Assembly: GCA_049303315.1 (NCBI GenBank)
Contig: JBAQMZ010000011.1
Span: 1 to 7,843, forward strand
Direction: 5' to 3'
DNA length: 7,843 nt
Origin: Methanoperedens sp049303315
GTDB taxonomy: Archaea; Halobacteriota; Methanosarcinia; Methanosarcinales; Methanoperedenaceae
Below are positions 1-6,296 of the stretch, piece by piece. A program made the translations under genes and the position numbers. The notes beneath the pieces were generated by a model. That model searched no databases, was not told where the DNA came from, and worked only from the letters and a program-made list of their open reading frames with translations. Position 1 is the first letter of the stretch. Every line of letters starts with the position of its first letter.

Positions 1-137
1 CTACCCGTGAAGAAGCTGAAAAGAATATGTATGAAGCTATTGAAATGCATATACAGGGTTTACTGGAGGATAATTTATCCATTCCAGAATCAAAGTCATT
101 TGCAGAGTATGTGGCTGTTGCTGAAAATGATAAGTGA
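1..137 (+). CDS. HicB-family antitoxin, C-terminal part (cut by window start)
   Basis: Reading from base 3 in frame gives 44 residues that begin TREEAEKNMYEAIEMHI and end EYVAVAENDK followed by TGA at 135-137. The order TREEA, then an EAIE helix, then a short 'G(L)xEDxxxIPEs' turn and an EYV strand is the typical C-terminal half of short HicB (UPF0150) antitoxins, which are about 70-75 residues long. The first 30 or so residues therefore lie to the left of the window. HicB proteins neutralise HicA, a small double-stranded-RNA-binding-fold mRNA interferase, and often autoregulate. No hicA follows on the right, so any partner must be upstream. A different frame of the same stretch is open for longer (7-258) but has no family resemblance and is a shadow. 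Family call is by motif recognition only. Confidence 0.8.
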   Translation, partial: TREEAEKNMYEAIEMHIQGLLEDNLSIPESKSFAEYVAVAENDK

Positions 138-204
138 TTTTATTGGTCTTCATTCTTTTTGTATGTCTACAAAAATAAAAGTCATGAAGTCAATTAAAAT
201 GGAA
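138..204. terminator. T-rich convergent intergenic, likely bidirectional terminator zone
   Basis: This 67-bp gap separates the ends of two convergent genes. Just after the HicB stop the + strand runs TTTTATT and, further on, CTTTTTGTATG. The - strand has a matching ACTTTTATTTTTG run. Archaeal transcription commonly ends at such T-tracts without a strong hairpin, and no stable stem is evident here. Function is inferred from position and composition. Confidence 0.35.
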
Positions 205-2025
205 TCACTTAATAGTCCATTTAATACCGCCTTCGTCTTCCTTGGTTTCTGTAACTAATCCTTTCGATTTTAGCCTGTTAAAACGATTTGCCACAAGAAC
301 TGGCCCCATCCTTAATTTTATTGCTATATCCCCATTCTCAGCTTCTCCCGAAAAATCTTCCTTTAGGCAATTATAGATTTTTAACTCATCTTCATCCAAA
401 TCTTCTGTTGCTTCTTCGTTTGGAATTTCTGGTTTCAATATTTCATCATTATCCAAATCTTCTATTGGTTCTGAAATTTCTTCATTGGTTTTACTTGATT
501 TTTCCTTAATAAACTGAGTATTAATTTGCTCATCTGTTGCTTCTTCGTTTGGAATTTTTGGTTCCAATATTTCGTCTTTTTCATCATAATTAGATTCACT
601 AAAATCGATTCCAGAAGGCAACGCTTTCAATTCTAAACTATTTATCTGTGGCATTGAAGCTCCCATTATTCCCTGCATGTCTCCATACATTGTGGCAGTG
701 TTAAAAACAACTCTTTCTATTTGCTTCTCCCGTTTCGACCATATACCCATCATAGCTTTTTTTTCTTTGTCTAAATCCGTTTTCATATACTCAAAAGCCT
801 CAACAATTGCCTCAACTTTTTGTCTGAATTCTGAGCCAGATAAATAGTTATATAAGACTTCCATCTTTGAGTGTTTTCCTTCAGTAGCTAACTTCATTGT
901 GGCGACTTGAATAAGGTTTAATCTCAATGCAGTAGCAAGACCGACTCTAGAAGTATAATTTGTAACCCATGCTCCCTTATAATGAGCAAAGGATTTAACC
1001 TCATTCGGCAAGGTTGTCGTCATCAAAACTGCAACATCCGCCCCCACTGCGCTCTTGTCATCTTTCAACTTCGCAATCCAACTATCCTTCCATACTTTTG
1101 CATTTTTTGACTCCCAGATGATAGTTCCACAGCATATGCCAGATTGGTCATAAATTTTTTGTAAGACGTCAGCGCCTCTTATTCCCTTTGGAACAGGTTC
1201 GATACGATCAAGAGGAAAATTTGCTCTCAAAATTTTCTCTAATTCTTGTTCTATGGCTTCACCTTGTGTTTGCTGTGACCCTTGCTGCGCTTTTCTTTTT
1301 AGGTCATCTATTTGTTTTATCATACCGGTAATTTTTTCATCTTTTTCTAAATCTTTGAGTCTATGTTCTTCCATAGCTAGCTCTAAAGTCGTATTTCTAA
1401 TATTTTCTCTTTCCTCATCGAGTTTTTTAGCCATTTCTAATTCAAAATTTCTTTTACTTTCTTCCAGTTCACGCTTTTGTTTTCGAAGGTCAAGCTCAGC
1501 TTTTTGTGCTTCCTTTAATTTTTTGTCCTTCTCAGAAATCTGACCGCGCAAATCTTCCAAATCGACAGCAATTGCTTCTTCTGCCTTTTGTTTTGCTTCT
1601 TTCTCAAATTTTTCCTTAAATTCTTTCTCTTTTTTTAGAAATTCAGCCTCTAATTCTTCATGTTTTTTAGCCTTTTCCAGTTCAAATTTCTTTTTACTTT
1701 CTTCCAGTTCACGCTTTTGTTTTCGAAGGTCAAGCTCAGCTTTTTGTGCTTCCTTTAATTTTTTGTCCTTCTCAGAAATCTGACCGCGCAAATCTTCCAA
1801 ATCAACAGCAATTGCTTCTTCTGCCTTTTGCTTTGCTTCTTTCTCAAATTTTTCCTTAAATTCTTTCTCTTTCTTCAAAAATTCAGCATCGAATTCTTTA
1901 TGCATTTTCTCCCTGATCTGGTGAGAAATTGCTTCAGTTAAAGGAATCTTTGTTTGGCAATTTGGGCAGATTATTACTTGGTCTGGGATGGCTATATTCT
2001 TCCGTAATGATTTCTCAGTAGTCAT
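205..2025 (-). CDS. DUF2130 protein: coiled coil, PD-(D/E)XK-like core, acidic C-terminal wHTH extension
   Basis: A 606-residue soluble protein. Residues 1-45 contain a CPNC knuckle (20-23) followed by 'LTEAISHQI', typical of DUF2130 starts. Residues 46-245 are a highly charged coiled coil made largely of two nearly identical 80-residue units (about 47-126 and 127-206). The conserved DUF2130 core spans about 255-465. It contains FPLDRIEPVPKGIRGADVL, with D286, then WESK (E305, K307), a spacing consistent with a PD-(D/E)XK nuclease-like site, followed by KMEVLYNYL and KREKQIERV blocks. The usual family ends near 'INSLEL'. This protein continues for another 140 residues: an acidic linker with two IPNEEAT repeats (491-497, 534-540) and a winged-helix-like tail (about 544-606). 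The start ATG is preceded by GGGGATCA on the coding strand, resembling an archaeal GGTGATC site. Biochemical role of the family is not established; DNA cleavage or binding is inference. Confidence 0.88.
   Translation of the reverse strand: MTTEKSLRKNIAIPDQVIICPNCQTKIPLTEAISHQIREKMHKEFDAEFLKKEKEFKEKFEKEAKQKAEEAIAVDLEDLRGQISEKDKKLKEAQKAELDLRKQKRELEESKKKFELEKAKKHEELEAEFLKKEKEFKEKFEKEAKQKAEEAIAVDLEDLRGQISEKDKKLKEAQKAELDLRKQKRELEESKRNFELEMAKKLDEERENIRNTTLELAMEEHRLKDLEKDEKITGMIKQIDDLKRKAQQGSQQTQGEAIEQELEKILRANFPLDRIEPVPKGIRGADVLQKIYDQSGICCGTIIWESKNAKVWKDSWIAKLKDDKSAVGADVAVLMTTTLPNEVKSFAHYKGAWVTNYTSRVGLATALRLNLIQVATMKLATEGKHSKMEVLYNYLSGSEFRQKVEAIVEAFEYMKTDLDKEKKAMMGIWSKREKQIERVVFNTATMYGDMQGIMGASMPQINSLELKALPSGIDFSESNYDEKDEILEPKIPNEEATDEQINTQFIKEKSSKTNEEISEPIEDLDNDEILKPEIPNEEATEDLDEDELKIYNCLKEDFSGEAENGDIAIKLRMGPVLVANRFNRLKSKGLVTETKEDEGGIKWTIK
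405..575. repeat. Short direct repeat encoding IPNEEAT linker motifs
   Basis: The stretch near 405-446 recurs, with a few changes, near 534-575, an offset of 129 bases (43 codons). On the coding strand the two copies encode 'EILxPxIPNEEAT' within the acidic linker between the DUF2130 core and the winged-helix-like tail. The copies differ at several bases, so they are older than the 240-bp duplication. Confidence 0.7.
1421..1900. repeat. 240-bp near-perfect in-frame tandem duplication
   Basis: Two adjacent 240-bp units (about 1421-1660 and 1661-1900) lie inside the DUF2130 coiled coil. Aligned with an offset of exactly 240 bases, the stretch 1501-1560 is identical to 1741-1800, 1561-1620 differs from 1801-1860 at only two bases, and 1451-1500 is nearly identical to 1691-1740. 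Divergence rises toward both outer ends. The unit is 80 codons, so the reading frame and heptad phase are kept. The near-identity at silent positions points to a recent duplication, or gene conversion between units, rather than selection for protein sequence alone. Confidence 0.93.
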
Positions 2026-2111
2026 TTATGATCCCCAACCACATGCAATAAAAATGTCGCCATACTCATCACAAAATCCCGTGCTGTTATTAACTCTTTT
2101 TTGTAAAACAT
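2022..2111 (-). CDS. Possible 29-residue leader ORF overlapping the DUF2130 start
   Basis: On the - strand an ATG at 2109-2111 opens a frame, MFYKKELITARDFVM and on, that stops at a TGA (2022-2024) overlapping the DUF2130 ATG in an ATGA arrangement, the classic geometry for translational coupling. A GGTGG lies four bases before its ATG. It matches no family I recognise. The TATA-like element at 2121-2133 would, by usual archaeal spacing, start transcription near 2102, inside this ORF, which argues against its use unless another promoter lies upstream or translation begins at its inner ATGs. Treat as speculative. Confidence 0.25.
   Translation of the reverse strand: MFYKKELITARDFVMSMATFLLHVVGDHK
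2029..2036 (-). promoter_or_regulatory. Ribosome binding site of DUF2130 gene
   Basis: The coding strand reads GGGGATCA three bases before the ATG. It resembles the archaeal GGTGATC complement of the 16S rRNA 3' end and supports the start at 2025. Confidence 0.5.
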
Positions 2112-2120
2112 GAAACCACC

Positions 2121-2133
2121 AAATTATAATTAT
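2121..2133 (-). promoter_or_regulatory. TATA-like promoter element upstream of DUF2130 gene
   Basis: The AT-only stretch TATAATTATAATTT on the coding strand is the best TATA/TBP-like candidate in the 206-bp gap between the two - strand genes. Usual archaeal spacing would put the transcript start near 2102 and give a leader of roughly 75 bases. The core AATTATAATT is itself a palindrome, so orientation is not certain. Confidence 0.4.
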
Positions 2134-2137
2134 AGTA

Positions 2138-2181
2138 GGATTAAGCACAGTGTTAATAAAAGTTATGGTTGTGCTTTATCC
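2138..2181. repeat. Inverted repeat, 12-bp arms with 20-bp spacer
   Basis: GGATTAAGCACA (2138-2149) is followed by TGTGCTTTATCC (2170-2181). The arms pair over 12 bases with one mismatch. The element sits about 50 bases after the ATPase stop and directly upstream of the TATA-like element for the DUF2130 gene. It could end the ATPase transcript or act as an operator for the next gene. The exact 12-mer recurs at 5051-5062, upstream of the cassette promoter. Chance repeats of 12 bases are expected in a window this size, so only the arrangement is notable. Confidence 0.45.
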
Positions 2182-2231
2182 GAATGCTTAATTTAATAAT
2201 CCATTGCTACAAAAGGCAGCGTTTCAGATTA

Positions 2232-4769
2232 TTATTCCAATCGTACATTAAGCAGCTTGAACCACACCACACTTAAAATTCCCGCAGCGAAAACGATAAG
2301 CAGGTCTTCAAGATGCAGCGCCGAAAAATGGAACAGGTCTCTCAAGGCAGGCACGTAAAGCACCAGGACGAGAATCATGAGCGCTCCTCCTATTACCAGC
2401 CACAGCGCCTTGTTTTCCGAATAATTTGTCTTGATTATGTCCCCTGACCATGAGAGGTTAGCCACTATCAGGGTAAGATTTGCGATTACAAGCGTTGTGA
2501 ATGTAAGGGTGCGGGCTTCCAGTTCTCCTTTGCCCAGATACAGAGACAAAAGAAAAACGAAAATCACAACCGCAAGTACGCTTATTCCCTGAAACAGGCT
2601 GCCCATCAGGCTTTTTCTGCCAAACAACTTTTCTTTCAAATTCCGGGGCGGTCTTTTCATGATGTTTTTCTCCTCGGGTTCAGCCTCAAATACAGTTGAA
2701 CATGCCGGGTCAATTATCAGTTCGAGAAATGCGATATGAGCAGGCAAAAGCACCTGGGGCAATTTGAATAATATGGGAAAGAGCGCCATCCCGGCTATCG
2801 GTATATGAACTGAAAATATGTAGGAAATGGCTTTCTTAAGATTATCAAAAATCCTCCTGCCAAGCCTGACTGCTGAAACGATGGACGAAAAATTATCATC
2901 CAGAAGGACAATCGCTGACGATTCCCTTGCGACATCCGTGCCCCTTTCACCCATTGCAATACCTATGTGGGCTGATTTCAATGCCGGGGCGTCATTAACC
3001 CCGTCGCCCGTCATCGCAACAACCTCATCGTTGGATTTCAGGGCATTTACGATAGCCAGTTTTTGTTCGGGCACGACCCGGGCGAAAATATTTGTGGTCT
3101 TGATTTTCAGAGCAAGCTCTCTCCCGTCCATTCCGGCAAGTTCGGCGCCTGTTATATATTTATCAGGGTCTTTCAAGCCGATTTCCCGCGCTATGTGTCT
3201 GGCAGTGCCCGGATAATCCCCCGTGACCATAATAACCCTTATCCCTGCCGAATAACATTCTGCGACCGCCTCCCTTACACTTGGCCGGACAGGGTCCACA
3301 AAACCAAGCAATCCGATAAATTCAAACTCAAACTCGTGCTGTATTTCGGGCAGGGGCTCCTTTTGGAAACTTGATTTTGCCACTCCAAGGACCCTTAATC
3401 CGCTGTCAGCCATCCTCTGTACATGGGATAGCAACTCTTTCTTTTTTGCCTCTTGCATGTGGCATAAATCCGCTATTGCCTCGGGAGCGCCTTTGGCTGC
3501 GATGACATGCTTTCGCCTGTCGTATGATTCCCATACATTTGACAGTGCCAGCAGGTTTTTGGAGAGCGGGTACTCCCGGATAAGTTTCCAGTTCCGGTGT
3601 ACGTGTTCTGTGTGTGAAAGAAATTGTTCTGTGCCTTTTTTTATCTCCTTCTCAACCGGGTCAAACGGGTCCTTCTGGCTTGCCAGGTAGCCGAACTCAA
3701 GCAGTTCATGGAACATCTCAGGAAGTGGCTTGTCCCCGTTTTTTACGGTATCGTAGTATTCACCACGGCAATACATGGAACTCAGAATCATCCTGTTCAT
3801 CGTCAGGGTGCCGGTTTTATCGACACATAAAACTGTCGCCGAGCCAAGCGTTTCGATAGCTGGCATGCGCCGCGTCAGAACCTGCCTTTTTGACATCCTC
3901 CATGCCCCGAGGCTCAGGAATATCAGCAAAACCACGGAAAACTCTTCCGGAATCAACGCCATGCTCAGACTGAGCCCTGCAAGCAGTCCCTTTAACCAAT
4001 CGCCCCTCGTCAATCCGTAGATTATCACGACGAAAATACAGAGTATCAGCCCGCCAATCGCGAAATTGCGTACCACGAGCTTTGTTTCTTTCTTAAGTAA
4101 AGTCTCTTCCCGGTTAATGGCCTGCAAAGCCCTGCCGATTTTACCCATCTCGGTATGTATCCCCACTGCCGTGACTTCCGCTATCCCATGCCCCTGTATT
4201 ACCAGCGTACCGGAATATACAAAGGGCAAATCTTCCCCGCCGGGCTGCATGTACCCTGTTTTCCCGTCCCATTCGGATTTCCTTACGGCTATGGATTCGC
4301 CTGTAAGCATGGACTCGTCGACCATGAAATTGGTGCAAAAATGCAATACAGCATCGGCAGGGACGCGGTCGCCTTCCCTCAGTACAAGAATGTCGCTCAT
4401 GACGACCTCCCGCCCTGAAATTCTCGTTTGCTTTCCGTCTCTTATCACAAGCGCTCGCGGGCTTGACAGGTTCCTTAAAGCCTCTAAAGCCCTCTCTGCC
4501 TTTCTCTCCTGGTAAAATGTTATCCCGAAAACCACAAACACGAACATGAGCAGCATTAAAGCATCTTTTACTTCCCCGAGTAACAAATATATAAACCCCG
4601 AGCCTAAAAGCAAAAGCAGCATCGGCTCAAGTAAAACATTCAATAGTATGGAAAATATGCCCTGCTTTTTCTGGGACGGAAGCTCGTTATAACCTTCTTC
4701 CTTGAGTTTCCTGGCAGCGTCTATTTCTGAAAGCCCGGTGATACTTTCCGGGTCGAATGCTTTTTCCAT
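2232..4769 (-). CDS. P2-like cation-transporting P-type ATPase
   Basis: A complete 845-residue membrane pump that would couple ATP hydrolysis to cation movement across the cytoplasmic membrane. Order seen: cation-ATPase N-terminal domain (residues 1-45, 'GLSEIDAARKLKEEGYNEL'), hydrophobic segments near 40-63 and 68-86, actuator domain with TGES (156-159), segments near 235-252 and 262-288 with the M4 ion-site motif PEEFS (274-278), phosphorylation motif DKTGTLT (D317), nucleotide-binding KGAPE (426-430), TGD (516-518), hinge GDGVND (588-593), then M5-M10 from about 645 to 840. Length and order match Ca2+-ATPase-type P2 pumps. The M4 PEEF and M6 'ELIIDPACS' (683-691) differ from the PEGL and NLxxD motifs of well-studied Ca2+ pumps and belong to a less characterised subgroup, so the ion is unknown. 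No heavy-metal-binding N-terminus or CPx motif is present, which excludes P1B. It has its own start, and its codons are GC-richer than those of its neighbours. Confidence 0.93.
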   Translation of the reverse strand: MEKAFDPESITGLSEIDAARKLKEEGYNELPSQKKQGIFSILLNVLLEPMLLLLLGSGFIYLLLGEVKDALMLLMFVFVVFGITFYQERKAERALEALRNLSSPRALVIRDGKQTRISGREVVMSDILVLREGDRVPADAVLHFCTNFMVDESMLTGESIAVRKSEWDGKTGYMQPGGEDLPFVYSGTLVIQGHGIAEVTAVGIHTEMGKIGRALQAINREETLLKKETKLVVRNFAIGGLILCIFVVIIYGLTRGDWLKGLLAGLSLSMALIPEEFSVVLLIFLSLGAWRMSKRQVLTRRMPAIETLGSATVLCVDKTGTLTMNRMILSSMYCRGEYYDTVKNGDKPLPEMFHELLEFGYLASQKDPFDPVEKEIKKGTEQFLSHTEHVHRNWKLIREYPLSKNLLALSNVWESYDRRKHVIAAKGAPEAIADLCHMQEAKKKELLSHVQRMADSGLRVLGVAKSSFQKEPLPEIQHEFEFEFIGLLGFVDPVRPSVREAVAECYSAGIRVIMVTGDYPGTARHIAREIGLKDPDKYITGAELAGMDGRELALKIKTTNIFARVVPEQKLAIVNALKSNDEVVAMTGDGVNDAPALKSAHIGIAMGERGTDVARESSAIVLLDDNFSSIVSAVRLGRRIFDNLKKAISYIFSVHIPIAGMALFPILFKLPQVLLPAHIAFLELIIDPACSTVFEAEPEEKNIMKRPPRNLKEKLFGRKSLMGSLFQGISVLAVVIFVFLLSLYLGKGELEARTLTFTTLVIANLTLIVANLSWSGDIIKTNYSENKALWLVIGGALMILVLVLYVPALRDLFHFSALHLEDLLIVFAAGILSVVWFKLLNVRLE

Positions 4770-4792
4770 GATTTATTCCGATAATAATTTCC

Positions 4793-4801
4793 AGGATATA
4801 T
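4793..4801 (-). promoter_or_regulatory. Possible TATA box for the ATPase gene
   Basis: The coding strand reads GAATATATCC about 25-30 bases before the ATG at 4769. By archaeal spacing the transcript would start almost at the start codon, giving a very short or absent leader. That would agree with the absence of a good ribosome binding site (only GGAA). Confidence 0.3.
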
Positions 4802-4859
4802 TCTGATTGGCTCGGATATTACTTTATCTCTTTTTTTCTGTTTATAGTTGGGAACCTGA

Positions 4860-4982
4860 TTTTCTGAAACATATTTTGATGTGCTCAATTATCTTGACGG
4901 GGCTGCGAGGGCGCTTGGGGCTGTGGAGTTGATTGCGGTGATTTATGAGAAGAAGGAGATGGGTGAGAAGGCGAGGGGTTGA
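4860..4982 (+). pseudogene. Short G-rich gene remnant, family not recognised
   Basis: The frame is open from 4860 to a TGA at 4980-4982 and reads FSETYFDVLNYLDGAARALG, then AVELIAVIYEKKEMGEKARG. There is no ATG at the beginning; a GTG at 4881 could give a 33-residue peptide. The codons from about 4893 on strongly prefer G/C at third positions and give a plausible helical protein sequence, unlike the AT-rich bases on either side. That composition matches the gltX remnant at the other end of the cassette. I do not recognise the family. It could be the relic of a longer gene cut by rearrangement or, less likely, a small real gene. Confidence 0.4.
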
Positions 4983-5002
4983 GGGAGAGGATGGAGGGTT
5001 GA

Positions 5003-5018
5003 AGATTGCATGCAATCT
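5003..5018. promoter_or_regulatory. 16-bp perfect palindrome
   Basis: AGATTGCATGCAATCT is fully self-complementary with no spacer. It lies between the G-rich remnant and the promoter of the AT-rich cassette and is followed by an A7 run (5024-5030). It has the form of a dimeric regulator's operator, or of a hairpin at a junction. A perfect 16-bp palindrome is expected only about once in 65 kb by chance. Confidence 0.45.
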
Positions 5019-5106
5019 GAGCTAAAAAAACTATTACTTTCACCCCGCTTGGATTAAGCACATATCATCAACCTGCTTTTTGGATAAAATAGAAATTCAC
5101 TAACGC

Positions 5107-5117
5107 ATATTATATAC
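5107..5117 (+). promoter_or_regulatory. TATA-like promoter of the three-gene cassette
   Basis: ATATTATATAC lies about 55-64 bases before the ATG at 5171. Transcription would start near 5140 and leave a leader of about 30 bases that contains the ribosome binding site. A second AT-rich candidate, ATATACATAAATATA (5133-5147), would place the start near the start codon and leave out that site, so the first is preferred. Confidence 0.45.
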
Positions 5118-5161
5118 ATCAATAAGAAAAACATATACATAAATATAAAACATTCAAAATA

Positions 5162-5165
5162 GAGG
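5162..5165 (+). promoter_or_regulatory. Ribosome binding site GAGG of first cassette gene
   Basis: GAGG with five bases before the ATG at 5171. It supports that start; no other in-frame start gives a better context. Confidence 0.5.
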
Positions 5166-5170
5166 CTAAA

Positions 5171-5770
5171 ATGCAACAAGTTGAACCAGACAAAATTTTA
5201 AATACTCTTACTAATCTACAAAAAGTATCAATTTTACTTTTAGCTGCAAAAGATTTTGAGCCAATAAAAGGAAAATTATGGTTCCAAAAAGAATTATTTT
5301 TATTATCTAAGAATAGCCCAAATCTAGAAAAAGAATCTAATTTCGAGGCAGATTTCATGGGTCCGTATAGTGAGTCGGCAGATGTCTGCCTTGAACAACT
5401 AATGTTAAGTGGAATCATAGAAAAAGAAGAGAAAAGTAGTGCTATTAGATTAACTCCCCTAGGTAGAGTGATCTCAAAGCAAATTCAAAAATCCATTAGT
5501 AAGGAAAAAATGGAGCTTTTTGATGATTTTAAGAATTTTCTGAATAATCTTAGTCAGGATGAATTGCTAGGATTCATTTATTTTTCATATCCTGAAATGA
5601 AACTTGAATCTTTAAAATTTGAAGAAATATTACCTAGGAGAAAAGTTATCGCATTTAGCCTTTTTAAGAAACATAAAATCAGTTTAGAAAAAGCTTCTGA
5701 AATTGCTGGGATCAGTGTTGAGAAATTTATTCAATTTTTGCAAGAGAGAAAGATTGCTATTTTCTCGTAG
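5171..5770 (+). CDS. UPF0175-type antitoxin with DUF4065/YwgA-like N-terminal domain
   Basis: A 199-residue soluble protein with two parts. Residues about 14-106 look like a winged-helix/DUF4065-YwgA-like domain: 'KLWFQKELFLLSK' (35-47), then 'FEADFMGPYSESADVCLEQL' (58-77), the signature 'GPYS' turn, then a GII wing and 'IRLTPLGRVIS'. After a helical linker, residues 153-196 match UPF0175: 'RRKVIAFSLFKKHKISLEKA', then 'SEIAGISVEKFIQFLQERKI'. That is the small HTH usually found alone and paired with a PIN-domain gene. The next gene, eight bases on, is such a PIN protein, so this is most likely the antitoxin and autorepressor of the pair. DUF4065-like domains also occur in antitoxins and proteolytic adaptors (for example SocA), so the N-terminus may add a second regulatory or degradation function. 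Family calls are by recognition; the fusion's function is inferred. Confidence 0.78.
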   Translation: MQQVEPDKILNTLTNLQKVSILLLAAKDFEPIKGKLWFQKELFLLSKNSPNLEKESNFEADFMGPYSESADVCLEQLMLSGIIEKEEKSSAIRLTPLGRVISKQIQKSISKEKMELFDDFKNFLNNLSQDELLGFIYFSYPEMKLESLKFEEILPRRKVIAFSLFKKHKISLEKASEIAGISVEKFIQFLQERKIAIFS

Positions 5771-5778
5771 GCACAGCA

Positions 5779-6264
5779 ATGAAAATTCTTGATACTTCTG
5801 TTATTGTCGCATTTTACAAAGAGCTTGATGAACCCTCAATGTTACATAATTTTAACAAATTGGGCTATGAGTTGTATATTCCAAATTGTGTTTTTCATGA
5901 ACTACTTAAAGGTGAATCCTGCTCTTCGAAAATTGAATACTATGTAATTAATGGGACAATCAAAGTATTAGATGATATGCCAAAAGATGAGATTGATAAA
6001 TTCCGTAGAAAACATCCATATCTTGGATTGGGCGAGATAGAGGTTATGTTGTGTTATATTAAATATAAATTAAATAAAATTAAATGTTATTGTATTCTTG
6101 ATGATAAGAGGGCAAGAAAAACAGCAGAGAAATACGGGATTGTATTTACCGGAACTATTGGGCTTATTAATATGCTGTTTGAAAAAGAAGTGATTTCAAA
6201 CAAAGAGAAGGATAAATTATTAAAAAAGTTAATTAATTCTACATTCAGAATTAAAATAGAATAA
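5779..6264 (+). CDS. PIN-domain (DUF3368-type) putative toxin ribonuclease
   Basis: A 161-residue protein covering a whole PIN domain, predicted to cleave RNA with Mg2+ or Mn2+. Visible features are the first strand ILDTSVIV with D5, E41 in 'VFHELLKG', the 'GLGEIEVM' block (84-90) with E86 and E88, D108-D109 in 'CILDDKRARKTAEKYGI', and the closing 'FTGTIGLI'. The DDKRAR...GTIGLI layout is typical of DUF3368 PIN proteins, which are commonly encoded directly after a UPF0175 protein. All acidic positions expected for activity appear present. The ATG comes eight bases after the previous stop with no clear ribosome binding site, which suggests translation coupled to the antitoxin gene. That would keep the toxin level below the antitoxin. 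Its RNA target cannot be told from sequence. Confidence 0.85.
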   Translation: MKILDTSVIVAFYKELDEPSMLHNFNKLGYELYIPNCVFHELLKGESCSSKIEYYVINGTIKVLDDMPKDEIDKFRRKHPYLGLGEIEVMLCYIKYKLNKIKCYCILDDKRARKTAEKYGIVFTGTIGLINMLFEKEVISNKEKDKLLKKLINSTFRIKIE

Positions 6265-6296
6265 ATTTAAGTATTATTAAAAAGATTTATAATCCC

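Noticed and set aside
7..258. 83-residue + strand open frame at the left edge
   Set aside because: It overlaps the HicB frame, which has clear family motifs, and runs into the end of the DUF2130 gene; its own sequence looks random and rich in out-of-frame residues.
1421..1900. 240-bp repeats considered as a CRISPR or mobile repeat
   Set aside because: The units are adjacent, coding and in frame, with no spacers, so this is an internal gene duplication.
2827..4515. Several + strand open frames opposite the ATPase gene
   Set aside because: They lie wholly inside a gene with full P-type ATPase motifs, have serine/proline-rich antisense-like composition and no ribosome binding sites.
4890..5001. 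Purine-rich G tract, considered as a G-quadruplex
   Set aside because: G-runs of three or more are irregularly spaced (for example AGGGAGAGGATGGAGGG) and better explained as a GC-rich gene remnant plus spacer; not strong enough to claim.
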